DNA from: JAFGOM01 sp964605795
GTDB lineage: Archaea; Halobacteriota; Methanomicrobia; Methanomicrobiales; Methanospirillaceae
Reading direction: 5' to 3'
DNA length: 64,000 nt
Assembly (NCBI GenBank): GCA_964605795.1
Contig: CAZSDZ010000004.1
Location: 1 to 64,000, forward strand
The notes under the pieces are model-generated. The model did not search any database. It saw only the letters and a program-made list of their open reading frames with translations, and was not told the DNA's origin. This document shows, in pieces, positions 43,301-50,938 of this stretch; position 1 is the stretch's first letter, and each line of letters starts with the position of its first letter. The position numbers and the translations under genes were made by a program.

Positions 43301-44170
43301 TTAGGTACGGTTGAGATCCTGTTTGAGATGTTTCACTGCTTTTTTGAGAATTACCGTAGCCGGGCTTTCGGAACGGGTAAATGGTTCACAATTCCTGGTG
43401 GCCTCGATAATCCCGGGATCAAGGGGTATCTCACAGAGAATGGGGATATCCCATTCTTTTGCTGATTCCTCTAATGCAAGAGTTCCTTTCGGGACGAGAT
43501 CAGCCTTGTTTATGATCATTACCATCCTGGATCGGAGAGAGCGGCAGACGGTGACAAGCCGTCCGAGATCATGCCGTCCGGATGAACCCGGTTCCGTGAC
43601 AAGGATAACGATCTCACAGCCGGTCACCGCTGATATGAGCGGGCATCCGATACCAGGCGGCCCATCCACCAGAACCAGGGGAATATCTGGTGCGATCTCA
43701 CGTGCCTTCTTCCTGATATCATGAACCATGAGCCCTGAATTCCCGTTTCCCGGGAATAGTGAACCATCAATAAACGGACCATACCGGGAATTCCCGGTTC
43801 GTATCTCTCCACAGGTATGCGGAACCATAACAATTGCATGAGAGGGACAGACATACTCGCATACACCGCATCCTTCGCATTGGAGTGGATCGACCTGCAC
43901 ACAATCCTCATGGCGGGTTATTGCATCAAATCGGCAGGACCCAATACAGGTCTCACAGAGGTTGCACAGACCCGTATCAATACATGCCCGGTCCATGCCA
44001 AAAAAAGGTTCGGTTGTTTCAATCTCAGGTTGTATAATAAGGGCAAGATTGGCAGCGTCGACATCACAGTCAGCCATTACAACCGTGCCTGAAAGGAGTG
44101 AGCCGATCGCTCCGGTTATCACGGTCTTGCCGGTTCCTCCCTTCCCGCTCACCACTGCTATCTGTATCAT
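43301..44170 (-). CDS. MinD/Mrp-like P-loop ATPase with ferredoxin insert (second copy)
   Basis: The 289-residue protein opens with the deviant Walker A MIQIAVVSGKGGTGKTVITGA. Around residues 60-115 it carries two [4Fe-4S] motifs (CNLCETCIGSCRF and CEGCGVCEYVCPS), and then resumes the ATPase fold (LVLVDGPPGIGCPLISAV, MIINKADL). Related cytosolic ATPases carry or assemble Fe-S clusters. ATG 44170 follows AGGTG and overlaps the stop of its sister gene by ATGA, so the two are probably made in equal amounts and may form a heterodimer. Confidence 0.85.
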   Translation of the reverse strand: MIQIAVVSGKGGTGKTVITGAIGSLLSGTVVMADCDVDAANLALIIQPEIETTEPFFGMDRACIDTGLCNLCETCIGSCRFDAITRHEDCVQVDPLQCEGCGVCEYVCPSHAIVMVPHTCGEIRTGNSRYGPFIDGSLFPGNGNSGLMVHDIRKKAREIAPDIPLVLVDGPPGIGCPLISAVTGCEIVILVTEPGSSGRHDLGRLVTVCRSLRSRMVMIINKADLVPKGTLALEESAKEWDIPILCEIPLDPGIIEATRNCEPFTRSESPATVILKKAVKHLKQDLNRT

Positions 44171-45015
44171 CGGGCACCTGCCAGGGCAAGGCATTCGTAC
44201 CCAAGCCGTACAAACCGCTCCCGCCATGCAGAATCCTGCTCGCTGATGATGCTCCCGCTCCCCTGCATGAGGGCAATCGTGCGATCAAAGGGAATGCGCA
44301 TGAGAACCGGAAGATTATGGGCGGTGCAGTATGACTCCACGCCATTGTCTTTCTCATCGTTCCGGTTGATTACTACCGCGGTGGGAATGTCAAAAATTTC
44401 TGTTACCTCGTGGATGAGAGAGAGATCATGCAGTCCGAAAGGGGTTGGTTCTGTTACCATGAGGCAGAAATCACAATCTTTGAGCGTCTCCATTGCTGCA
44501 CACGATGAGCCTGGCGGAGCATCCAGAAGAGCAAGGGCTTCCCTCGTAAGATGCCTGCGGACTGCTTTTATTACCGCTGTTGTATGAATGGACCCCTCTT
44601 CCAGTGTACCGCTGATAAGGAGAAGAGAAGGCTTCGGGTTTGAGATATGAACCACACCAGCTCTCTCCGGTCGCATGGATATCGCTTTTGTGGGACATAC
44701 GATCTCACATCCTCCGCAGGAGTGGCAGAGCTTCTCATATTGCAGTACCCGGTCAGCAAGGACAATGAGGGCACCGTACCGGCAGAACGATCCGCAGGTT
44801 CCACACAGTGTGCAGGCAGCTGTGTCAATATCAGGGACCGGGTGTGTAACAATCTCTTCTTTTTGATTACCCGAAAAGAAGAGATGACAGTTTGGTTCTT
44901 CAACATCGCAGTCAGCCAGTGTCACCTCGTGCGATGCACAAAGGGCCAGGGCAAGGTTTACTGCAACCGTTGTTTTTCCGGTTCCTCCTTTCCCGCTTGC
45001 AATTGCTATCTGCAT
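44167..45015 (-). CDS. MinD/Mrp-like P-loop ATPase with ferredoxin insert (first copy)
   Basis: The 282-residue paralogue of the next gene has MQIAIASGKGGTGKTTVAVNLALAL (Walker A), two cluster motifs (CTLCGTCGSFCRYGA and CHSCGGCEIVCPTKA), and ALLDAPPGSSCAAMETLKDCD. The product is probably a soluble ATPase that handles Fe-S or a mixed-metal cofactor together with the NifX-like protein encoded just upstream. The substrate is unknown. It starts 19 bases after the NifX-like gene. Confidence 0.85.
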   Translation of the reverse strand: MQIAIASGKGGTGKTTVAVNLALALCASHEVTLADCDVEEPNCHLFFSGNQKEEIVTHPVPDIDTAACTLCGTCGSFCRYGALIVLADRVLQYEKLCHSCGGCEIVCPTKAISMRPERAGVVHISNPKPSLLLISGTLEEGSIHTTAVIKAVRRHLTREALALLDAPPGSSCAAMETLKDCDFCLMVTEPTPFGLHDLSLIHEVTEIFDIPTAVVINRNDEKDNGVESYCTAHNLPVLMRIPFDRTIALMQGSGSIISEQDSAWRERFVRLGYECLALAGAR

Positions 45016-45034
45016 TGCGATTTTCCGGGAAAAA

Positions 45035-45379
45035 TTATTGGTTTCCTATCATTCGGACAAGTTTTCCTGCCTTGAACTGTTCCAGGGCAGAGGAGACTGT
45101 TCCCGCTCCCTCAAAGAGAAATACTTCTATTCCGGCGGCAATCAGGGCATTCTCGGCATTGCCACCGATCCGGGGGGCTATCAGATGAGTCACCTTGTTC
45201 TGAACGAGAAGCTGGACAAGCCGGGGTCCGACGCCACCGCTCTCAGCAGCATAGGGATTGGAGAGGGTTGTTGTTGCTCCTGACTCCTGATTAACGATGA
45301 TAATGTACGGTGCTCTTCCAAACCGGGTGTCTACCGGGTCGTTTATCGTCTGACCTGATGCTGGTATTGCTATCTGCAT
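45035..45379 (-). CDS. NifX/NifB-C-terminal-like (dinitrogenase Fe-Mo cofactor) family protein, operon head
   Basis: The 114-residue MTH1175-type protein reads MQIAIPASGQTINDPVDTRFGRAPYI, then NKVTHLIAPRIGGNAENALIAAGIEVFLFEGAG. It heads the operon NifX-like, MinD-ferredoxin 1, MinD-ferredoxin 2, DUF134. It may be the cofactor carrier served by the two ATPases, by analogy with NifX/NafY; this is inference. No ribosome site precedes ATG 45379, and the near-palindromic operator lies only 8 bases upstream, so the message is short-leadered. Confidence 0.82.
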   Translation of the reverse strand: MQIAIPASGQTINDPVDTRFGRAPYIIIVNQESGATTTLSNPYAAESGGVGPRLVQLLVQNKVTHLIAPRIGGNAENALIAAGIEVFLFEGAGTVSSALEQFKAGKLVRMIGNQ

Positions 45380-45386
45380 AGGTATA

Positions 45387-45410
45387 ATTACTACTCATAT
45401 GAGTAATAAT
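45387..45410 (-). promoter_or_regulatory. Near-palindromic CATATGAGTA operator of the NifX/MinD/DUF134 operon
   Basis: The core TACTCATATGAGTA (45392-45405) is a perfect 14-bp palindrome flanked by ATTA and TAAT arms with one mismatched pair, giving 24 bp in all. In the gene's direction it contains CATATGAGTAGTAAT, matching the boxes at 42839 and 46191. It lies 8-31 bases upstream of ATG 45379, overlapping the expected transcript start. Confidence 0.65.
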
Positions 45411-45566
45411 TGTATCTCAGCCGGCATCCGTGTCAGTTCAGGTGACTGGTGTATATCCCCCTCATTCATAAAACACGAATGACCCGTTCTTTTCGTCTTT
45501 CTTTCAAATCCCTATTCTTTATCCACGAGTACGACCAAACGGTATACAGAACACAGGACGTGGAAT

Positions 45567-46013
45567 ATGGATAAACCCGTTAAAATTGGCATTATTATCT
45601 GTGATCGGTACCATACCTGCGCAGGCGGGAAATGTCTTCGCGCATTTCATAACCGGGAAGGTGCATTTGAACAGTACCAGGGCAGGGATATCGAACTTGT
45701 CGGATTCGCAACGTGCAACGGATGCCCGGGTGGAAATATCGAGTACGCCCCGGCAGAGATGAAAAAAAACGGTGCAGAGGTTATTCACCTTGCAACCGGA
45801 ATGATTGTCGGATATCCCCCCTGTCCGCGAATCAGGTATTTCTCTGAGTTTATTACCGAGAAATACGGTATCAGGGTTGTTATTGGTACCCATCCCATCC
45901 CGACGAGTTACTACGAGACCCATACGAGACTCGGGACCTGGGATTCATCATCCGGGAAAGATCTGATAGCTCCGACCCTGACTGATGCCGATACCAGGGA
46001 AGCGTATAATTAA
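45567..46013 (+). CDS. CGGC-domain protein
   Basis: The 148-residue protein begins KIGIIICDRYHTCAGGKCLRAFHNR and contains ATCNGCPGGNIEYAPAEMKKNGAEVIHLATGMIVGYPPCPR. These Cys-rich blocks define the CGGC domain, thought to bind metal; the function is unknown. It is divergent from the NifX/MinD operon and shares its intergenic region, supporting membership of the same metal-related system. GTGGA precedes ATG 45567. Confidence 0.8.
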   Translation: MDKPVKIGIIICDRYHTCAGGKCLRAFHNREGAFEQYQGRDIELVGFATCNGCPGGNIEYAPAEMKKNGAEVIHLATGMIVGYPPCPRIRYFSEFITEKYGIRVVIGTHPIPTSYYETHTRLGTWDSSSGKDLIAPTLTDADTREAYN

Positions 46014-46029
46014 GAGCATTGCATGTGTG

Positions 46030-46067
46030 AGATCCCGCTAATTGGGATCTTGCTCAGGCGCTTTTTT
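46030..46067 (+). terminator. Hairpin plus oligo-T terminator after the CGGC gene
   Basis: AGATCCC (46030-46036) pairs with GGGATCT (46044-46050), and GAGCA upstream can extend pairing with TGCTC just after. Six T residues follow at 46062-46067. Confidence 0.6.
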
Positions 46068-46177
46068 GGAGTTTCCTTTTTTTGGTATCAGTATGAAAAA
46101 CAGGGATATACCGGTGGATTTTGATTTGGATCATGTTAACATCTCTGGTTGAATGGTTTTTAGGGATTGAGAAGACG

Positions 46178-46235
46178 TATATATTTAAATAATTTCGCGC
46201 ATATGAGTAATAATGGTACTTTTCTGTACCAGGAG
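46178..46235 (+). promoter_or_regulatory. Promoter, CATATGAGTA box and ribosome site of the DUF5320 operon
   Basis: TATATATTTAAATA (46178-46191) is a strong TATA box. CATATGAGTAATAAT (46200-46214) follows at the same distance as in the NifX-like gene promoter, and the predicted start (near 46209) falls inside it. AGGAG (46231-46235) precedes ATG 46242. Confidence 0.6.
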
Positions 46236-46241
46236 AATAGT

Positions 46242-46526
46242 ATGCCAGGATGTAATGGAACCGGCCCTCTCGGAAGGGGCCCTATGACTGGAAGAGGACT
46301 TGGATATTGTCAGACCGGGTATTTCAGAGGAGGAAGTTACGCTCCTGTTGCCGGTAATGAAACAACAGGCACCGCAGATGAACAGGCACACATACGGGAA
46401 CAGCCCGTGATCCCGCAGTACCCGGGGAATTTTTACCCGGTGCATGGTCTGGGTCGAGGAGGAATGCCCCGTGGTTGTGGCAGGGGTTTTAATCGCGGTA
46501 GCCGCAGAGGTCGCTGTTTGTGGTGA
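46242..46526 (+). CDS. DUF5320-type small Gly/Arg-rich protein
   Basis: The 94-residue protein starts MPGCNGTGPLGRGPMTGRGLGYC and ends GRGGMPRGCGRGFNRGSRRG. This is the typical low-complexity DUF5320 pattern, with scattered Cys residues. Such proteins commonly accompany NifX-like and MinD-ferredoxin genes; the role is unknown, perhaps metal binding. ATG 46242 has the ribosome site; an in-frame ATG at 46203 lies inside the operator box. Its stop overlaps the next small gene. Confidence 0.78.
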   Translation: MPGCNGTGPLGRGPMTGRGLGYCQTGYFRGGSYAPVAGNETTGTADEQAHIREQPVIPQYPGNFYPVHGLGRGGMPRGCGRGFNRGSRRGRCLW

Positions 46527-46669
46527 TCGAACTGATAAAACGAGCACGATGGTACGAATCCCTGGTCAGGCACTGCAATAAGGGCTGTTTTTTCGAAAAG
46601 ACTGCAGATGTTGTCATGGATGGAAGATCTGATGTCCGTCTCATCTCCAGATTCGTCTCGTATCTATGA
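46523..46669 (+). CDS. Unrecognised 48-residue protein coupled at both ends
   Basis: GTG 46523 opens a 48-codon frame overlapping the DUF5320 stop (GTGA), and its own TGA overlaps ATG 46666 of the radical SAM gene (ATGA). Such four-base overlaps on both sides strongly suggest a real, co-translated gene. The peptide begins MIELIKRARWYESLVRHCNK, continues GCFFEKTADVVMD, and ends RLISRFVSYL. The Cys-x3-Cys pair (HCNKGC) could bind metal or an Fe-S cluster with a partner. I recognise no family. Confidence 0.6.
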   Translation: MIELIKRARWYESLVRHCNKGCFFEKTADVVMDGRSDVRLISRFVSYL

Positions 46670-47607
46670 GCAACCATATCTTTGGTCCGGTACTCTCGCG
46701 AAGACTGGGGAGATCGCTTGGTATTGATCTCCTTCCTGAAAAGACCTGTTCATATAATTGTGTATACTGTGAGTGCGGGGCAACAACCAACCTTACTATC
46801 CAGAGGAAAGAGTTTTTTCCAACCAGGGATGTTATCGCAGAACTGGATGATGTTCTGAAAAAAGAGCCTCCCCTCGATTATATCACGTTTGCCGGTTCAG
46901 GTGAGCCAACTCTTTCTCTCTCCATAGGCCCGGTACTTAGTTTTGTAAAAGATCGGTATCCCCAGTACCGCGTTGCGGTTCTCACGAACGGAAGTCTCCT
47001 ATCAGTCCCTGAAGTCAGGGATGATCTTCTTGTAGCAGATCTGGTAATCCCTACCCTTACCACGACCTCACAGGATACGTTTGTCCGAATTCATCGTCCT
47101 TTAAAGAACCTGTCAGTATCTGAGATACTATCAGGGATGATTGCGTTTCGGAAAGTATTTTCACACCAGATATGGCTTGAAGTTTTTCTGGTTCCTCCGC
47201 ACAACACCACGGATCAGGAGATAAAGAGCCTCCATGATGCAATATATGCCCTCAGGCCTGACCGGATCCAGATAAATAACCTGGATCGTCCGGGAACTGA
47301 GTCATGGGTATGCCCCGCTCCTTCTTCCCTCGTGGATGCGATCAGTCACTTTTTTTCAGAAGGGGGTATCCCTGTTGATTCGGTCGTACTTGTGCAATCC
47401 CAATCAACCACCTGGTATTCTGATGACCTCGTGGGTACGGTTTTTGAAACATTGAAAAGACGACCATGCACGGTAGAAGATATCGCTTCTATGACCGGCT
47501 TACATCAGAATGAAGTCAGAAAAAAACTCGTAATGCTGGAAAAACAGGGTGTTGTTGTATCACGACACGGAGAGCGGGGGATTTTTTATTATATTCCGAC
47601 CGGGTAA
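46666..47607 (+). CDS. Radical SAM protein with C-terminal winged helix
   Basis: The 313-residue protein has the radical SAM cluster motif CSYNCVYCECG (Cys-x3-Cys-x2-Cys, residues about 28-35). ITFAGSGEPTLSLSIG is the glycine-rich SAM-binding loop, and VLTNGSLL follows. The last 65 residues (VFETLKRRPCTVEDIASMTGLHQNEVRKKLVMLEKQGVVVSRHGE) look like a winged helix. The closest general group is the COG0731-like radical SAM proteins of methanogens; the reaction is unknown. It is the third gene of the DUF5320 operon and so is probably under the same box. Confidence 0.8.
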   Translation: MSNHIFGPVLSRRLGRSLGIDLLPEKTCSYNCVYCECGATTNLTIQRKEFFPTRDVIAELDDVLKKEPPLDYITFAGSGEPTLSLSIGPVLSFVKDRYPQYRVAVLTNGSLLSVPEVRDDLLVADLVIPTLTTTSQDTFVRIHRPLKNLSVSEILSGMIAFRKVFSHQIWLEVFLVPPHNTTDQEIKSLHDAIYALRPDRIQINNLDRPGTESWVCPAPSSLVDAISHFFSEGGIPVDSVVLVQSQSTTWYSDDLVGTVFETLKRRPCTVEDIASMTGLHQNEVRKKLVMLEKQGVVVSRHGERGIFYYIPTG

Positions 47608-47624
47608 AATAATCCCACCCTGTT

Positions 47625-48035
47625 TCAGGTTCTGCTGAAATTCTCAAACCATGAGCAGATATCCGGGTCATTCTGAATCGAACAGGTGAGCAGTTCAAGC
47701 CTTTTTATCGTCTCATGGTTAACATGATGTTCTATCTGGCATGCATCGCTCTCTGCTATCTGTGACGGGATCCCGATAAGGATGAGAAAATTAGCGATGG
47801 CACGATGTTTTCTTTGTAGTTCTTCGGCCAGTCGTTTCCCTTTTACGGTAAGCACGGCCCCGGCATGGGGTATATAATGGACATATCCTTCAATCTGCAA
47901 TTTCCTGAGTACCTCGGTGGCAGACGGAGGTTTTACTCCCATCGCGGTAGCAAGGGTATTGGTAGATACCTGGCCTTTCCTCTCTTCAATCTGGTGAATG
48001 TTCTCGATATATTCTTCTATGGTTTTTATTTTCAT
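47625..48035 (-). CDS. DtxR/MntR-family metal-dependent regulator
   Basis: The 136-residue protein has an N-terminal winged helix (TIEEYIENIHQIEERKGQVSTNTLATAMGVKPPSATEVLRKLQIEGYVHYIPHAGAVLT) and a metal-sensing dimer domain with ESDACQIEHHVNHETIKRLE. The latter holds the Cys/Glu/His ligands expected in the family. GGAGGCAGG precedes ATG 48035; the longer open frame is ignored. It is the last gene of feoA-feoB-dtxR. A DtxR-type palindrome in front of feoA suggests it represses its own operon when iron is plentiful. Confidence 0.87.
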   Translation of the reverse strand: MKIKTIEEYIENIHQIEERKGQVSTNTLATAMGVKPPSATEVLRKLQIEGYVHYIPHAGAVLTVKGKRLAEELQRKHRAIANFLILIGIPSQIAESDACQIEHHVNHETIKRLELLTCSIQNDPDICSWFENFSRT

Positions 48036-48045
48036 CCTGCCTCCT

Positions 48046-49761
48046 TTAGATTCCGATAAGAATAAATCGGACAAGACCCCCGACCAGAAATGCGGTACAT
48101 ACCATGATAGCTACTGCTTTTCCCAGATCAAAAAGACCGAGCTCCTTGTAGAGAACCGCAAATGCACCGACACAGGGGAAATACATGGTGAGCGTCGTCA
48201 CCGCAACAACCAGCTGTCCGGGAGTCATCTGCAGGGGAAGCAGCATCCCGATTGCCAGGTCTTTTCGCAAAAATCCGGTCAGAAGAGCAGCTGATGCTTC
48301 CTGTGGCAGACCGAGCCAGCCGACGATAAGCGGAGAGAGTACTGTTCCGAGCCATGCAAGAAACCCGGTAGCATAGAGGATGTTTACGAGAAGAACACCG
48401 AGAAAGAGGTAGGGTACTGCTTCTGCAATAAATGCAACAAGACGCATCCAGGTCTTTTTTAAAACCATATCCAGGCGCGGACGGCGGTACGGGGGGATCT
48501 CAAGAAATATCTCAGGGCAATCTCCTTTGAGGATCCTGCTCAAAAGTGTCCCAATGGTCACGTAGACAAGAATGAGAATAACCAGCACAATGAGGATATA
48601 GAGCATGCCATACTGTCCGAGGATCCCGAATATCATTGCTGTCTTTGCCATACAGGGGACTGATATTGCAATCAGCGTTGCAGCGATGAACCGCTGTTTC
48701 GGGCTTTCAAGAATCCGGGTTGCAAGGATTCCCGGGACGTTACACCCAAGACCCAGGAATACCGGCACGATCCCGTATCCATGCATACCAACCCTGTGGA
48801 AGAAGGTATCAGTCAGGGTTGCAAGCCGGGGAAGGTATCCTGAATCCTCAAGTACCGCTGCAATGAGGTAGAATGCGATGACATAGGGAAGAACGATCCC
48901 AAAAGGAACGTAAAGACCGGTTGTCAGGATGCCCATTGACTGTTCTAGATCAATCTGCCCGTCGATCAGCTCTCCGATCAGTACCTGCTGCAGAAATTCG
49001 GGGCCGATATAATCTGATACCGATGTGATGAACGGGAGGTAGCATTCAAAGAGAGGATCTGTGATATAGGTGATGCAGGTCTCACCAATGGTGATTACTG
49101 CCCATAATGCAGATAGAATGATAAGAATGGCTATCGGGATTCCGGTCAGTGGTTTTATTGTTGCATCAGATATCATATCCCCAATAGAATGATGACGATG
49201 GGTTATCTGTTGCACTTCCTGGGTAATATGACCAATTTTTTTCCACTTTTCATCTTCGGTAAGCACAAGCGGGGTGCGTTGGGATAGTGGTTTTGAGCAG
49301 TATTCTGCGAGATATGCGATCCCTTCCCCGGTCACTGCCACGGTAGGAATAACCGGAACACCTAAGTGTTCTTCCAGGCGGGTTACATCTATTTCGATAC
49401 CGGTATGATGTGCTTCGTCCCACAAATTGAGGGCAACGATGAGGGGTTTATTGAGCGATAGCAGTTCCAGTGTGAGAAGGAGGTTTCTCTCAAGATTTGT
49501 GGCATCAACAACATTAACTATCAGATCCGCTTCTTTTCCTACTCGTAATGCCACCTCTTCTGCGATGTTTGATGGAGTAAGGGAATAGGTTCCGGGAGCA
49601 TCGATGATATATACCCGGTCTTTTTGCAGACAGGATGTTCCTTGCGAAAAATCAACGGTTGTCCCGGGATAATTGGATGTGATAACCCGCGTCCCGGTGA
49701 GTCGCGAAAAAACAACACTTTTACCCACATTCGGGTTTCCCATAAGAACGATTTTTTTCAC
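48046..49761 (-). CDS. feoB: Ferrous iron transport protein B
   Basis: FeoB is the GTPase-linked membrane channel for Fe2+. The N-terminal G domain shows GNPNVGKSVVFSRLTG (G1), DAPGTYSLTPS (G3) and NLWDEAHHTG (G4). The membrane part contains CNVPGILATRILES and IAISVPCMAKTAMIFGILG, the Gate motifs. At 571 residues it is shorter than E. coli FeoB (773) but normal for archaea. The start is GTG 49761, which directly precedes KKIVLMGNPNVG; only a weak GTGGAG lies upstream. One base separates it from the feoA stop. Confidence 0.94.
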   Translation of the reverse strand: MKKIVLMGNPNVGKSVVFSRLTGTRVITSNYPGTTVDFSQGTSCLQKDRVYIIDAPGTYSLTPSNIAEEVALRVGKEADLIVNVVDATNLERNLLLTLELLSLNKPLIVALNLWDEAHHTGIEIDVTRLEEHLGVPVIPTVAVTGEGIAYLAEYCSKPLSQRTPLVLTEDEKWKKIGHITQEVQQITHRHHSIGDMISDATIKPLTGIPIAILIILSALWAVITIGETCITYITDPLFECYLPFITSVSDYIGPEFLQQVLIGELIDGQIDLEQSMGILTTGLYVPFGIVLPYVIAFYLIAAVLEDSGYLPRLATLTDTFFHRVGMHGYGIVPVFLGLGCNVPGILATRILESPKQRFIAATLIAISVPCMAKTAMIFGILGQYGMLYILIVLVILILVYVTIGTLLSRILKGDCPEIFLEIPPYRRPRLDMVLKKTWMRLVAFIAEAVPYLFLGVLLVNILYATGFLAWLGTVLSPLIVGWLGLPQEASAALLTGFLRKDLAIGMLLPLQMTPGQLVVAVTTLTMYFPCVGAFAVLYKELGLFDLGKAVAIMVCTAFLVGGLVRFILIGI

Positions 49762-49762
49762 G

Positions 49763-49990
49763 TTACAGCTCCACTACAATCCGGTTTGCAAACCCCCTCC
49801 CAAGAGTGATCAATTTACCATCAAGCCTTATGACAACAGGTCCCCGAAACGGGTGGATGGTTACAATGCTGATAATCTTTCCTTCCCGTATCCCGATGGA
49901 CCGCAACTGGTTCACAAACCCGCATCCACCCTGTAGTCCGATTATTTTTCCGGATACGCCTTCCTTTAGTTCGGTTATGACTGCATTCAT
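49763..49990 (-). CDS. feoA: Ferrous iron transport protein A
   Basis: The 75-residue SH3-like protein (MNAVITELKEGVSGKIIGLQGG, LRSIGIREGKIISIV, GRGFANRIVVEL) is required with FeoB for iron uptake. I use ATG 49990; GTG 49999 would add three residues. It heads the operon with feoB and the DtxR-type regulator. Confidence 0.92.
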   Translation of the reverse strand: MNAVITELKEGVSGKIIGLQGGCGFVNQLRSIGIREGKIISIVTIHPFRGPVVIRLDGKLITLGRGFANRIVVEL

Positions 49991-50014
49991 GGATTTCACA
50001 ACAGGCAGATAGTG

Positions 50015-50053
50015 AATTAGGCATACCTAATTTTCTCACATGCTATTTATACG
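50015..50053 (-). promoter_or_regulatory. feo promoter with DtxR-type operator
   Basis: AATTAGGCATACCTAATT (50015-50032) is an inverted repeat of AATTAGG arms around CATA, resembling the TTAGG...CCTAA sites of DtxR/IdeR/MntR proteins. On the minus strand, GTATAAATAG (TATA, about 50043-50053) predicts transcription starting near 50023, inside the operator. The regulator gene lies in the same operon. Confidence 0.7.
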
Positions 50054-50269
50054 TTGCACACCGGTTCCCGCGAGACCTGATTGGAACCTTTTTTTCTCTC
50101 ATTTTTTGGTATACATTCTGAATCTGAGATCCCCACAATGATACTTTTGAGACACTCACTCATCAGTGGTGAGATAAAATAAAAGAGCGATACGCGAAGA
50201 ACCATTCTATCTTTTATCTGTTGTGATTGCGCAAAGATAATGAAATATCCCGGCCAATAGATATCCCTT

Positions 50270-50680
50270 ATGGAATCGCCTTGTGTGTTCTGTTCTCCAA
50301 AAACGTGTGATATCGTTTTTGAGAATGAGTATGCATACAGCCGTTTTGACGATTATCCGGTCACTCCCGGTCATCTGCTCATTATCCCCTTCCGCCATGT
50401 TTCATCTTTCTTTGGAATTACCGAGAAAGAACATACCGCAATATGGAATCTTGTCAGAAAGGGGAAACAGCATCTCGATTGTTTGTATCACCCGGAAGGG
50501 TATAATATCGGAATAAATGATGGTACGGTCGCCGGACAGACGGTGATGCATCTGCATGTCCACCTCATCCCCCGGTATCCCGGGGATTGCGATGATACAA
50601 AAGGATGGGTACATCGCGTACTTCATGTGAGTAAGCGGATGCTTGAAGAGAAGGATTATCCGAAAAATCAGAAGATGTGA
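50270..50680 (+). CDS. HIT-family nucleotide hydrolase/transferase
   Basis: The 136-residue protein contains CVFCSPKTCDIVFENEYAYSRFDDYPVTPGHLLIIPFRH and the histidine triad HLHVHLIPR. The middle His forms the nucleotidyl intermediate. HIT proteins hydrolyse adenosine phosphoramidates or dinucleoside polyphosphates; the exact substrate is unknown. No ribosome site is seen before ATG 50270. It is a single gene, divergent from feoA. Confidence 0.85.
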   Translation: MESPCVFCSPKTCDIVFENEYAYSRFDDYPVTPGHLLIIPFRHVSSFFGITEKEHTAIWNLVRKGKQHLDCLYHPEGYNIGINDGTVAGQTVMHLHVHLIPRYPGDCDDTKGWVHRVLHVSKRMLEEKDYPKNQKM

Positions 50681-50938
50681 ATTGTTCCGGGGTTAGGGAA
50701 TCTCTCTTTATGCGAGCCGTCTTTATGTGTCCTGCCTTGATGCGATTAATAACAGCCCGGTTCTTGATATGAATCCATTTATTCCGGAATCATATCAGGT
50801 AACTGAGGCATGTATTCCTGATCGAAAAAACGGGTTATGGCAGAATTTTATTAGATCCAATAATTCCTGTATCAACTCAGAGCCGGGGTTAAAAATCGTG
50901 TTCCACGGGTTTTATGCCTTTCAGGCTTCCCTTATTTC

